DNA of 64,000 nt from CAIKMD01 sp036501365 (GCA_036501365.1 DASYAL010000060.1:196478-260477); one strand, 5' to 3'. Positions 53,001 through 62,365 are shown, counted from the first letter of the stretch. Numbers and translations: made by a program. The notes: generated by a model not told the origin, from the sequence alone.

Positions 53001-54482
53001 GACCACGACCTCGTCACCGGCCGGGTCGAATGGTCGGATCAGATGTACCGGATCAACGGCCTCGATCCGGAGAAGATCCCGCCTTCATCGGACGTTGTTC
53101 TCGACCTTGTCCACCCGGAGGACCGCGAGGGCTTCGCCGCCGCGCGGGTGCGCTCCCGGCGGGCGAATTTCGACGCGTTCGAATTCCGCATCATCCGGCC
53201 CGACGGCGAAGAGCGCTTCGTGCGCCGCGAAAGCGACGTCCACTTCGGCGAGGACGGCCGGCCGCTCCGCGTCTTCGGCACGCTGCAAGACATCACCGAG
53301 CGCAAGCGCGCCGAGCTCGAGATCATCCAGAGCCGCGAGAGCATGGCCCATGCCCAGCGCATCGCCAATATGGGTAGCTTCGACCACGAGCTGACCGCGG
53401 ACCGGACCACCTGGTCGGATCAGATGTTCACCATCCTCGGCGTCGACACGGACAGCGTGCCCCCGGGCTGGGCAACCACCTTGCAATTCGTCCATCCCGA
53501 GGACCGCGACGGGTTCGTCGCGACGCGGGCGCGCGCCGATGCCGCCCATTCCGAGCCGTTCGAATTCCGTATCACCCGCGCCGACGGCGAGGAGCGTATC
53601 CTCCGCCGCGAATACGACGTCCACTCGTCAGACGATGGTCGCCCGCTGCGCATCTTCGGCACGATGCAGGACATCACGGAGCAGCGCCTCGCCCAGGCGC
53701 GCGAGCGCAATCTCGAGCGGCAGCTCCTGCATTCGCAAAAGCTCGAGGCGCTGGGCACGCTTGCCGGCGGCATCGCGCACGATCTCAACAATACGCTGGT
53801 GCCGATCATGGCCCTCTCGAAGCTCACGGCGCGGCGCTTCGAGGCCGGAACGCCGGTGCGTGCCAATCTCGACACCATCTACGAGGCGAGCGAGCGGGCG
53901 CGCGACCTCGTCCGCCGCGTCCTCGCCTTCAGCCGCAAGGAAGAGCCCGAGCGGCAGGAGGCGAATCTCGCCGAGGTCGTGCGCGAAGCCTTGAAGCTGA
54001 TGCGCGCGACGGTGCCGACTTCGATCCAGCTTGATGCCGCCATCGCCGATGTGCCGCCGATCCGTGCCGACGCGTCGCAGATCCATCAGGTGATCACGAA
54101 CCTCATTTCCAACGCCGCCGGCGCCATCACCAACGGCATGGGCACAATCACCGTTTCGCTGGGCCTCACCGTGCCCGCCACCGGCCCGAGCGAGGTCTGC
54201 CTCTCGGTCGCCGATACCGGCTGCGGCATGGACGAGGCGACGCAGGAGCGGATCTTCGAGCCGTTCTTCACGACCAAGACGGTTGGGGAGGGCACCGGCC
54301 TCGGCCTGTCGATCGTCCACGGCATCATCGCGAGCCACGGCGGCCGTATCGAGCTAAAGAGCGCGCCCGGCAAGGGCACGCGCTTCGATCTCTATTTCCC
54401 TCTGCCGAAGGCCGCGGCGGACGAAGCCGCGGCTGCGAGCGAGGCCGAAGCCGAGGTTAGGTCTTCACGCCCGGCCGCTTGA
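50001..54482 (+). CDS. Multi-PAS membrane sensor histidine kinase
   Basis: A 1493-residue kinase: transmembrane helix at about 27-50, a periplasmic dCACHE-like sensor (51-300), a second helix (about 304-325), one PAS domain (about 345-460), six tandem PAS_3/PAC units of about 127 residues (475-1230), a HisKA-like domain with H1260 in TLAGGIAHDLNNTL, and a HATPase (SNAAGAITNGMGTI, VADTGCGMDEATQ, FFTTKTVGEGTGLGLSIVHG). No receiver domain follows. The GGIAHDLNN H-box is of the NtrB-like class. It lies 6 bases after the EAL-like gene, and its 3' end overlaps the convergent VOC gene by 26 bases. Confidence 0.92.
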   Translation: MNSPAAPPGSQPVSARPRRAAAPTLRPGQVILAIGALLMVTVPLVCGYFVSSLYRSEVAAIHSRLEIPAHALAHSTGAITHNADAALRNIQAALRDTGDGQLAAAAARQIEHYHDGVSVAISRVAIYDVAGEPLARGPGEPPGKGSVPDYDFFRRQAAATGDAMLVSDLVPDPVDGAPMIILSRRIVDRAGKLRGVAAVYIGAASIESLFDALQMPVGSTITAFNRDGRMLMRTPTIHLGDPETKFDFARGPVFPAFRDGPSTGSFAKFKTYSGVDRFVAGVGGHDAPIIVAAGWDVSKALAPWRRTSEAIIGGTAAVLALVLAMLIHLRGQIRRNDALLAQVSEAEQRQRDLITALPDAVAIINDRLAIEFANPAAERLYGYGAGEMSGIVITDVMASPAKDADRESARLYLQRDGQSASTRVLQRSAKRKDGSEFPVEISTCRYDAAEGSKLISVIRDVTMRQTNDLALHRGRKNLARAQKMAALGSFERDLQTGFFECSDEFLHIWGLPPGTEASLAMLVERVHPQDRESFVATRVAVLSGKAMPKSEFRIIRPDGEERILYHEYSADFGPDGRPMRSFGIVQDITERKLAEIVLRSSQENLARAQRIAAIGSFDRDLITGRTEWSEEFVRIWGITAMPEGDTADFLLARVHPDDHERFKEGHAAAINDQPLLAPDFRIVRPDGTIRILHRDYGVIHDGNGRAVRLFGTVQDVTERREIENELRRSREDLARAQEVASIGSFSRDIATGKTEWSDEFLRIWGIEGAMRPVAESLAQMVHPADRKAFLQGRDAALHQKSGMSLDFRVMRPDGEERILHREYGVVFDDAGKATRMFGTVQDITERRRAEIELRRSRENMARAQQLACIGSFERDLVTGTIEWSEEMFRILGLDPAAPRPGEAYLNNLVHPDDFERFENARRDELAGTTIGPIEYRVIRVDGVERIMRRESAVTFDADKRPIRLFGTLQDITERKRAELQIIESHENLMRAQRIANMGSFDHDLVTGRVEWSDQMYRINGLDPEKIPPSSDVVLDLVHPEDREGFAAARVRSRRANFDAFEFRIIRPDGEERFVRRESDVHFGEDGRPLRVFGTLQDITERKRAELEIIQSRESMAHAQRIANMGSFDHELTADRTTWSDQMFTILGVDTDSVPPGWATTLQFVHPEDRDGFVATRARADAAHSEPFEFRITRADGEERILRREYDVHSSDDGRPLRIFGTMQDITEQRLAQARERNLERQLLHSQKLEALGTLAGGIAHDLNNTLVPIMALSKLTARRFEAGTPVRANLDTIYEASERARDLVRRVLAFSRKEEPERQEANLAEVVREALKLMRATVPTSIQLDAAIADVPPIRADASQIHQVITNLISNAAGAITNGMGTITVSLGLTVPATGPSEVCLSVADTGCGMDEATQERIFEPFFTTKTVGEGTGLGLSIVHGIIASHGGRIELKSAPGKGTRFDLYFPLPKAAADEAAAASEAEAEVRSSRPAA
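51431..53730 (+). repeat. Six tandem PAS-encoding repeats of about 380 bp
   Basis: Units begin at the motif ARAQ-hydrophobic-A-x-x-GSF: near 51434, 51815, 52198, 52576, 52965 and 53344, spaced 378-389 bases. Each ends with a FGTxQDITER block. The last two share longer identical stretches (QRIANMGSFDH in both), indicating more recent duplication. Confidence 0.85.
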
Positions 54483-54969
54483 AATTGCGGTCGTGGTGAC
54501 CCTTGCCGGTCATATCGCCGTTCTTGAACAGCCAATCATAGCCGTCCTGGGGATTGGTCAGGATCTCCCAGCAATTCTCGTCGGCGTCCCAGAAATAGAA
54601 GCTGTAGGTGCCGTGCTGCAGCGCCGGCTTGGTGATCTTGTGCAGCTTCCATTTCTCGGCTTCGGCGAGGGTGACGCGATAGGCCTCGTCGACCTCTTCC
54701 TGGGTCTCGACGTCGAGGCCGTTGTGGTTGAGGAGGCCCATCTCGGTCGGCCGCTTGGTGAAGACGACGGCGATGCAATGCGTGCCGCCGAGGCGGATCA
54801 TCAGGGAGATCTGGCTCGTCTGCACCACTTCGAGGCCGAGGAACTCGTGGTAGAAACGGCGCGCGAAGTCGAGATCGCGCGATTCGAGCGTGCCGTGCGA
54901 CAGGAAATTGAGCTTCAGGGCCGGCGTGGTCGTGGCGGGCACGTCCGTTTGGGTTCTGGCATCGGGCAT
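54457..54969 (-). CDS. VOC (glyoxalase/extradiol dioxygenase fold) protein
   Basis: A 170-residue vicinal-oxygen-chelate protein with likely metal ligands H25 (FLSHGTLESRD), H82 (LLNHNGLDVE) and E135 (NCWEILTNP). The RDLDFARRFYHEFLGLEV helix is typical of the fold. Function could be ring cleavage, isomerisation or detoxification; not determinable by eye. AAGGAGG upstream of ATG 54969 decides the start. It lies 23 bases downstream of the LLM gene, likely an operon. Its stop lies inside the 3' end of the PAS kinase gene. Confidence 0.8.
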   Translation of the reverse strand: MPDARTQTDVPATTTPALKLNFLSHGTLESRDLDFARRFYHEFLGLEVVQTSQISLMIRLGGTHCIAVVFTKRPTEMGLLNHNGLDVETQEEVDEAYRVTLAEAEKWKLHKITKPALQHGTYSFYFWDADENCWEILTNPQDGYDWLFKNGDMTGKGHHDRNFKRPGVKT

Positions 54970-54992
54970 GATGTGTCCTCCTTCGGGCTGGT

Positions 54993-56105
54993 TCATTCGG
55001 CGGCTTTGGCGGCGGCGTGCCGGGCAAAACGCGGCATGACGTCCTCGGCAAGGAGCCGCATCGATTGCCGTTCCCAGGCTTCGTTGGATCCACCCCAATC
55101 GACGCCGGTCATCAGCAGACTTCCGAACGGCCCGGCAGCATCGCGCAGCGCGGCGAGCTGATCGAGCACGCTCTGGGGCGAGCCGAAGATCACACGCGAA
55201 TCGATGATCTTGTCGACCGTAACCGCGTCGTCGGGCATGTCGGGCCGCGGCTTCAGCGCGATGAGTCTACCGAGGCCGCGCAGGATTTCGCTCATATAGC
55301 CGAAATAATACTGATACGCGGATTGCGCGCTCATGACCCGCTCGCGCGCCTCGGCATCGCTCGGCGCGACGTGGATGCAGCGCACGACACGCCAGTTCTC
55401 GCCGCTCGGCCGCCTGCCGGCGTCGGCGGCGCCCTGGCGCAGCATCTCCCAATGCGAGGCGAGGCCGGCGGCGGTGAGGAACGAGCTCGAGATCGGGCCC
55501 CAGCCACGCTTGCCGGCAAGCCGTACGGTCTGCGAATTGGGGCTCGCCGCGGTGATGCAGATCGGCGGCCGCGGCTTCTGAAAAGGCTTCGGCATGACGC
55601 CGATGCCGAGCTTGGCATTGAGCGATTGGGCGATATGCGTCGTCCAGAACTCGCCCTTGATATCGTAAGGCGGGTCCTGCGCCCAGATCTTCTCGATCGT
55701 GTCGATCGATTCGACCAGCATACGATTGCGCAGCGCCGGATCGTCGTTGCCCAGGAGCTCGAAATCCGAGACGAGGCTGCCGGTGCCGATGCCGAGGATG
55801 AAGCGGCCGTAGCTCATATTGTCGAATTGCGCGGCCTCGCCGGCGATGATCGCGGGATGGCGATTGGGCAGCGAGAGGACGCCGGTGCCGAAGGCAAGCC
55901 GCGTTGTACGCGGGATGAGGCTCGCCATGAACATCAGCGGCGAGGGATAGGGCTCGGTCGAGGCCGAGTAATGCTCGCCCAAAAACATCTCGTCGAAGCC
56001 GAGCTTGTCGGCGAGCAGCGACTTTTCGAGATCCTCGGCCAAGGTCTCGTGCATCGGCCGATGCGGCGGATGGACCGGCATCATGAAGAGGCCGAGGCGC
56101 ATCAT
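54993..56105 (-). CDS. LLM-class flavin-dependent oxidoreductase (copy 2)
   Basis: A 370-residue luciferase-like protein: LGLFMMPVHPPHRPMHETLA, DEMFLGEHYSASTEPYPSPL, AFGTGVLSLPNRHPAIIAGE, SYGRFILGIGTGSLVSDFEL and PFGSLLMTGVDWG. This resembles limonene- or alkanal-monooxygenase-type members using FMNH2 from a separate reductase. Preceded by GGGAGAA; two adjacent ATG codons (56105 and 56102) are possible starts. Paired with the VOC gene downstream. It is distinct from the LLM gene at 14557. Confidence 0.87.
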   Translation of the reverse strand: MMRLGLFMMPVHPPHRPMHETLAEDLEKSLLADKLGFDEMFLGEHYSASTEPYPSPLMFMASLIPRTTRLAFGTGVLSLPNRHPAIIAGEAAQFDNMSYGRFILGIGTGSLVSDFELLGNDDPALRNRMLVESIDTIEKIWAQDPPYDIKGEFWTTHIAQSLNAKLGIGVMPKPFQKPRPPICITAASPNSQTVRLAGKRGWGPISSSFLTAAGLASHWEMLRQGAADAGRRPSGENWRVVRCIHVAPSDAEARERVMSAQSAYQYYFGYMSEILRGLGRLIALKPRPDMPDDAVTVDKIIDSRVIFGSPQSVLDQLAALRDAAGPFGSLLMTGVDWGGSNEAWERQSMRLLAEDVMPRFARHAAAKAAE

Positions 56106-56123
56106 TTTCTCCCTTGCCCGATG

Positions 56124-57374
56124 TTAGTGCAGTGCGTCGTTCTCCGCCAACACCCTGCCGGCGAGGTAGAGCGAGCCGCAGATAAGTACCCGCGCTCCGG
56201 GCTCGGCCGCCGCTGCGATCGCCGCGGCGATGGTTGCATGCGCCCTTGCCGGCCGGCCGAGGCCGTGAGCGATGGCAACGATTTCGTCGACCGGCCGCGC
56301 ATTCTCTTCGCCTGGAATGACGAGCGCCTCGACCCGCGCGACGTAAGGTGCGAGCATGCCGAGGAAGGCCGCCGCGTCGTGGGTGTTCAGCATGCCGAAG
56401 ACGAGGTTGAGTGGCCGGTCGCGCCAGGAGTTCGCTTGGCTCGCCAGCGCCGCGCCGCCGGCGGCGTTGTGGCCGCCGTCGAGCCACAGCTCCGCGCCCG
56501 GGGGCATCAGCCGCGCCAGCGCGCCGTTGCCGAGGCGCTGCAGCCGCGCCGGCCATTCGACCCGGCGCAGGCCTTGCGCCAGCACCTCAAGCGACGGCGC
56601 GAAGCCGGCGAGCTGCTCGAGACAAGCGAGCGCGGTGCCGGCATTCCCATATTGATGCACGCCGAGGAGTCCCGGCGGCGGCAGGTCGAGCGCCGCGCGT
56701 CCGCGATAGAGCAGCCTCCCGTCGCCGCCGGCGGCGACGTCCCACTCCGCGGCGCAGCGATAGAGCGGCGCGCCGACCGCTTGCGCGCGGGCGGCGATCA
56801 CCGCCGTGGCCGCCTCGCTTTGCGACGCGATCACCGCCGGCACGCCGGCCTTGAGAATCCCGGCTTTCTCGAAGGCAATCGCGCCGACGGTGTCGCCGAG
56901 GAATTGCTGATGATCGATCGAGACCGGGGTGATCGCGGTCACCGCCGGATGCGGAATGACGTTGGTCGCATCGAATCGCCCGCCGAGCCCGACCTCGACC
57001 AGCGTCGCATCGGCCGGCACACGCGCAAAAGCGAGGAAGGCCGCCGCGGTCGTGATCTCGAAGAAGGTGATCGGCGCGCCGTCATTGGCGCGCTCGCATT
57101 CCTCCAGCACCGCGATCAGCGCGTCTTCCGCGATGAGAGCGCCGGCGAGGCGGATGCGTTCGGCGAAGCGGACGAGATGCGGCGAGGTATAGACATGGAC
57201 GCGCTTGCCGGCGGCTTCGAGACAGGCGCGCAGGAAGGCGATGGTCGAGCCTTTGCCGTTGGTGCCGGCGACATGGATCGCCGGCGGCAGCCGGTCTTGC
57301 GGATCGCCGAGCGCGGCGAGCAGCCGCTTCACCCGGTCCAAGCTCAGATCGATGAGCTTCGGATGAAGCTTCAA
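56124..57374 (-). CDS. folC: Bifunctional folylpolyglutamate synthase/dihydrofolate synthase
   Basis: A 416-residue Mur-ligase-fold enzyme adding L-Glu to dihydropteroate and folates. Hallmarks: LHPKLIDLSLDRV, P-loop HVAGTNGKGSTIAFL, FEITTAAAFLAFA, VEVGLGGRFDATNV and WLDGGHNAAGG. Start used is TTG 57374, but protein-like codons continue upstream in frame (SDEILSRLL) to about 57404 with no ATG/GTG/TTG, so CTG or another start there is possible. 31 bases downstream of accD in the same transcript. Confidence 0.92.
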   Translation of the reverse strand: MKLHPKLIDLSLDRVKRLLAALGDPQDRLPPAIHVAGTNGKGSTIAFLRACLEAAGKRVHVYTSPHLVRFAERIRLAGALIAEDALIAVLEECERANDGAPITFFEITTAAAFLAFARVPADATLVEVGLGGRFDATNVIPHPAVTAITPVSIDHQQFLGDTVGAIAFEKAGILKAGVPAVIASQSEAATAVIAARAQAVGAPLYRCAAEWDVAAGGDGRLLYRGRAALDLPPPGLLGVHQYGNAGTALACLEQLAGFAPSLEVLAQGLRRVEWPARLQRLGNGALARLMPPGAELWLDGGHNAAGGAALASQANSWRDRPLNLVFGMLNTHDAAAFLGMLAPYVARVEALVIPGEENARPVDEIVAIAHGLGRPARAHATIAAAIAAAAEPGARVLICGSLYLAGRVLAENDALH

Positions 57375-57405
57375 CAGCCGCGAAAGGATCTCGTCGCTGA
57401 CCAGG

Positions 57406-58317
57406 TTACGCCCGTTGCGGATTGGCGCCGGCCGCCGCGCTCTGCCCGATGCCCGGCGCCGGGCTCATCAGCAGCCGTACGATGCGCGCCAGCGTCGCTT
57501 TCAGCTCTTTGCGCGGCACCACCATGTCGATCATGCCGTGCTCGAGCAGATATTCGGCGCGCTGGAAGCCCTCAGGCAGCTTCTCGCGGATCGTCTCCTC
57601 GATGACGCGCGCGCCGGCGAAGCCGATCACTGCGCCCGGCTCGGCGAGGGTGATGTCGCCGAGCATCGCGAAAGAAGCCGAGACGCCGCCGGTCGTCGGA
57701 TGGGTCAGCAACACGATGTAAGGCAGGCCCGAGTCCTTGACCATCTCGACGGCGAGAGTGGTGCGCGGCATCTGCATCAGCGACAGGATGCCTTCCTGCA
57801 TGCGCGCGCCGCCCGAAGCGGGGACGACGATCAGCGCCGCTTCTTGCATCACCGCGAGCCGCGCCGCCGCGAGCAGCGCTTCGCCGACCGCGATACCCAT
57901 CGAGCCGCCCATGAAGGAGAAATCGAAGCAGGCGATCACCGCCGGCAGGCCGGCGATGGCGCCATGCGCGACGATCAGCGCGTCGCGGCCATTGCCGTGT
58001 TTGGCATGCGCCTCCTTGAGCCGGTCGCCATAGCGTTTCACGTCGCGGAAGCGCAGCGGATCGCTGGCGGATTTGGGCAATTCGATCTCGACGAATTTCG
58101 CGTCGTCGAACAGCAGCGCGAGGCGTTGCTGCGGCTCCAAACGCAGATGGAAGCCGCAAGTGCCGCAAACATGGAGATTGGCCTCGAGATCGCGGCTGAA
58201 CAGCATCTGGCCGCAATTGCCGCATTTGGTCCAGAGATTCTCCGGCACCTCTTTCTTGGCGACGGTTTCCTTGACCGCGCGGATCTTGGGCAGGACGAAA
58301 TTGGTCAGCCAGTTCAT
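57406..58317 (-). CDS. accD: Acetyl-CoA carboxylase carboxyltransferase subunit beta
   Basis: A 303-residue AccD. The N-terminal zinc ribbon is KCGNCGQMLF...HVCGTCGFH, and the carboxyltransferase core has FDFSFMGGSMGIAVGEA, PASGGARMQEG and HPTTGGVSASFAMLGD. It joins AccA to transfer CO2 from carboxybiotin to acetyl-CoA, the first step of fatty acid synthesis. Overlaps trpA by 4 bases (ATGA), a classical alphaproteobacterial arrangement. Confidence 0.95.
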   Translation of the reverse strand: MNWLTNFVLPKIRAVKETVAKKEVPENLWTKCGNCGQMLFSRDLEANLHVCGTCGFHLRLEPQQRLALLFDDAKFVEIELPKSASDPLRFRDVKRYGDRLKEAHAKHGNGRDALIVAHGAIAGLPAVIACFDFSFMGGSMGIAVGEALLAAARLAVMQEAALIVVPASGGARMQEGILSLMQMPRTTLAVEMVKDSGLPYIVLLTHPTTGGVSASFAMLGDITLAEPGAVIGFAGARVIEETIREKLPEGFQRAEYLLEHGMIDMVVPRKELKATLARIVRLLMSPAPGIGQSAAAGANPQRA

Positions 58318-59134
58318 GCGCGCGCGCTTTTGACGCCGCGACTCAGGGCGCGCACGTCGTCGAGCACCGCGCCGATCAGCTCGGGCGTCGCGTTGCCGGC
58401 AGCATCGAGCGCAGCGGCGACGCGCTCGACCAGGGCCGAGCCGACAACGGCGGCATCGGCGACGCGCGCCACCGCGGCGGCCTGCGCCGGCGTGCGGATC
58501 CCGAAGCCGACCGCGACCGGCAGATCGGTGTGCCGTTTCAGTCGCATCACCGCAGCGGAGATCACGTCATCGGCCGCCGATTTGGTTCCGGTCACGCCCG
58601 CGACCGCGACATAGTAGAGAAAGCCCCGCGTATTCTTGAGCACCTGCGGCAGGCGCTTGTCGTCGGTGGTTGGGGTGGCGAGGCGGATGAAATCGAGCCC
58701 TGCCTCTGTCGCCGGCAGGCACAGCTCCTCGTCATGCTCGGGCGGCAGATCGACGACGATGAGGCCGTCGACGCCCGCGGCTTTGGCGTCGGCGAGGAAC
58801 CGTGCGACGCCGTAATGCTCGATCGGATTATAATAGCCCATCAGCACCAGCGGCGTGGCGTCGTCCTTAGCCCGAAAGCCGCGCACGATCGCGAGCACCT
58901 TCGCGAGCGTCATGCCGGCCTTGAGCGCGCGCAAGCCGGCGGCCTGGATCGCCGGGCCGTCGGCCATCGGATCGGAGAACGGCACGCCGACCTCGATGAG
59001 GTCGGCGCCGGCCTGCGGCAGGCCGTCGAGAATCCGCGCGAAGGTCGCGGCGTCGGGATCGCCGCAAGTGAGATAGGTGACGAGGCCGGCGCGGCCTTCG
59101 CGCTTCAACATCGCGAAGCGCTCTTCAATGCGCC

Positions 59135-59138
<4 letters not shown>
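58314..59138 (-). CDS. trpA: Tryptophan synthase alpha subunit
   Basis: A 274-residue TIM-barrel enzyme cleaving indole-3-glycerol phosphate to indole. Catalytic Glu is in LIEVGVPFSDPMADGPAIQ, Asp in DGLIVVDLPPEHD; YYVAVAGVTGTKS and VGFGIRTPAQA form the phosphate site. Overlaps trpB by 4 bases and accD by 4 bases. Confidence 0.95.
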
Positions 59139-60346
<1,208 letters not shown>

Positions 60347-60389
60347 GTGCTTGGTTTTAGAGGGAAATCGCCGCCCGCTCAAACCGGGG

Positions 60390-61037
60390 TCAAAGCGCCG
60401 CCGCGCGCGCCAGGAAGGCGCGGATCTTCGCCGGGTCCTTCTCGCCGGGCTTCTTCTCGACGCCCGACGAGACATCGACGAATTGCGCGCGCGAGATCGC
60501 CGTCGCTTGGACGAGGTTTTCGCCGGTGAGTCCGCCCGAGAGCATCCAGGGCAGCGGCCATTGTTTCGGGCGCAGCAATTCCCAATCGAAGGCGAGGGCA
60601 TTGCCGCCCGGCAGCGCGCCGCTCATCTCTTTCGGCGGTTTGGCGTCGAACATCAGCCAATCGGCGACGTCGAAGAAATCCTTGGCGGCTTGCAGATCGC
60701 GCTCGCTCGCGACCTTGATCGCCTTCATCAGCTTGACGCCGAAGCGCCGTTTCATGGCAGCGAGGCGGTCGGGCGTCTCGCCGCCATGGAGTTGCAAGAG
60801 GTCGAGCCGCATCTTCGCCACCACCTGCTCGAGCAGCGCGTCGTCGGGATCGACGAAGACGCCGACCCGGGTGATCCCCGGCGGCACGCTGGCGACCAGC
60901 GCCGCCGCCTGCGCGATGCCGAGGCTGCGCGGGCTCGGCGGGTAGAAGACAAAGCCGGTGAAGCGCGCGCCACCGGCGACCGCCGCTTGCACCGCCTCGG
61001 CGCTGGTGAGACCGCAGATCTTGACCGCGACGCTCAC
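60390..61037 (-). CDS. trpF: Phosphoribosylanthranilate isomerase
   Basis: A 215-residue TIM barrel: VAVKICGLTSAEAV (catalytic Cys), GFVFYPPSPRS, VGVFVDPDD (catalytic Asp), LLQLHGGETPD and LSGGLTGENL. Start is GTG 61037, overlapping the pyrF stop (GTGA). Catalyses the Amadori rearrangement in tryptophan synthesis. Confidence 0.93.
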   Translation of the reverse strand: MSVAVKICGLTSAEAVQAAVAGGARFTGFVFYPPSPRSLGIAQAAALVASVPPGITRVGVFVDPDDALLEQVVAKMRLDLLQLHGGETPDRLAAMKRRFGVKLMKAIKVASERDLQAAKDFFDVADWLMFDAKPPKEMSGALPGGNALAFDWELLRPKQWPLPWMLSGGLTGENLVQATAISRAQFVDVSSGVEKKPGEKDPAKIRAFLARAAAL

Positions 61038-61720
61038 GGCAGCTCGGCGAAGATTGCGCGCGCCGCCGCGGCGGGATCGGGCGCCTCGGTGATCGGCCGG
61101 CCGATGACGAGGTAATCGGCGCCGGCGGCGATCGCGTCGCGCGGCGTCTGCACGCGCTTCTGATCGCCGACGACCGCGCCGGCGGGGCGGATGCCGGGCA
61201 CGACGAGCAGGAAATCCTTGCCGCAAGCCTGGCGCAGCATCGCGACCTCCTGCGGCGAGCAGACGATGCCGTCGAGGCCACTTGCTTGCGCCAGGAGGGC
61301 GAGGCGCCGCACCTGCGCCGCGGCCGGGCCGCTCTGGCCGACGGCAGCGAGATCGCCATCGTCGAGGCTGGTGAGCACGGTGACGCCGAGCAGCTTGGTG
61401 CGCGCGGCACCGCGCGCCGCGACCGCGGCGCGCATCATCGTCGCGCCGCCGGCGGCGTGGAGCGTGAGCAGTAGCGGATCGAGGGCGAGGCTGCTCTTGA
61501 CCGCGCCTGCCACGGTGTTCGGGATGTCGTGCAGCTTCAGATCGAGGAAGAGATTTTTCTGCCCGGCGGCCGCGGCGCGGATGCCCGCGGGACCGTGCGC
61601 GGCGAAGAATTCGAGGCCGAGCTTCACGCCGCCGACCGCGGCTTGGGTGGCGGCGATCAGGGCTTGCGCGCGCGCCAGTTCCGGCGTGTCGATGGCGCAG
61701 AGGATGGGGTTGCGGTCCAT
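61034..61720 (-). CDS. pyrF: Orotidine 5'-phosphate decarboxylase
   Basis: A 228-residue enzyme making UMP from OMP. AIDTPELARA, VKLGLEFF, catalytic LFLDLKLHDIPNTV with the Asp-Lys-x-x-Asp array, VVPGIRPAGA and ADYLVIGRPIT are intact. Located between lapA (19 bases) and trpF (4-base overlap). Confidence 0.94.
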   Translation of the reverse strand: MDRNPILCAIDTPELARAQALIAATQAAVGGVKLGLEFFAAHGPAGIRAAAAGQKNLFLDLKLHDIPNTVAGAVKSSLALDPLLLTLHAAGGATMMRAAVAARGAARTKLLGVTVLTSLDDGDLAAVGQSGPAAAQVRRLALLAQASGLDGIVCSPQEVAMLRQACGKDFLLVVPGIRPAGAVVGDQKRVQTPRDAIAAGADYLVIGRPITEAPDPAAAARAIFAELP

Positions 61721-61739
61721 GGGCCCGCTATAGCCCAGA

Positions 61740-62048
61740 TCAAGGACGCGTCAATTCGCGCGCCGCTTCCTTGCGCGGCGACAGCGCCGCGAGCTCGCGC
61801 TCCAGCTCCTCGACGCGGCGGGCGTTGCGCCGCGCCTCGCGCCGCCAGCGACGGCCGTTGAGCCACGCAACCAGCTCGCCGATGAGGAAGCCCACCAGCA
61901 GCGTCAGCAGCACGACGAGATAAAGTTTCGTGTTGAGCTCGAGCGGCAGCGGCCAGAGGCCTAGGGCGATCGGCTGCCGGTTGTTGATCGCGAACACGAC
62001 CAAGATCAGCGCGAGCAGGCCGATGAGGATCCAGCGGAGGGTTTTCAA
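61740..62048 (-). CDS. lapA: LapA family (DUF1049) inner-membrane protein
   Basis: A 102-residue protein with two transmembrane helices (about 4-21 and 42-64), the NNRQPIALGLWPLPLE loop, and a cytoplasmic coiled-coil tail (RREARRNARRVEELERELAAL). In other proteobacteria the family acts with LapB in lipopolysaccharide control; alphaproteobacteria carry it between ihfB and trpF as here. Start is TTG 62048. Confidence 0.85.
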   Translation of the reverse strand: MKTLRWILIGLLALILVVFAINNRQPIALGLWPLPLELNTKLYLVVLLTLLVGFLIGELVAWLNGRRWRREARRNARRVEELERELAALSPRKEAARELTRP

Positions 62049-62077
62049 AGGGGAGCGGATCCGCCCGGGATCCGCGA

Positions 62078-62365
62078 TCAGCCGGCGCCGTTGTTGAGCC
62101 GGGCGCGCATTTCCTTGCCGGTCTTGAAGAACGGGATGTGTTTCTCGCCGACCTTGACGCTCTCGCCGGTGCGCGGGTTGCGGCCCTGGCGGGCGTCGCG
62201 TCGCTTCACCGAGAAGGCGCCGAAACCGCGCAACTCGACGCGATCGCCGCGCGAGAGGGCGTTCGAGATCTCGTCGAAGATCGTAGTGACGATGCGTTCC
62301 ACGTCGCGCTGATAGAGATGGGGATTGCGCTCGGCCAAGTGCTGTATCAGCTCGGATTTAGTCAT
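62078..62365 (-). CDS. ihfB: Integration host factor subunit beta
   Basis: A 95-residue DNA-bending protein: MTKSELIQHLAERNPHL, VELRGFGAFSVKRRDARQGR, NPRTGESVKV and the flexible arm tip. With IhfA it bends DNA in replication, recombination and transcription. ATG 62365 gives the family length; an upstream extension is spurious. It lies 29 bases upstream of lapA. Confidence 0.95.
   Translation of the reverse strand: MTKSELIQHLAERNPHLYQRDVERIVTTIFDEISNALSRGDRVELRGFGAFSVKRRDARQGRNPRTGESVKVGEKHIPFFKTGKEMRARLNNGAG

Noticed and set aside
50001..54482. Tandem PAS repeats as an assembly artefact or frameshifted gene
   Set aside because: The frame is open throughout, and units differ at many positions, so they are real divergent copies; only the exact copy number deserves a long-read check.
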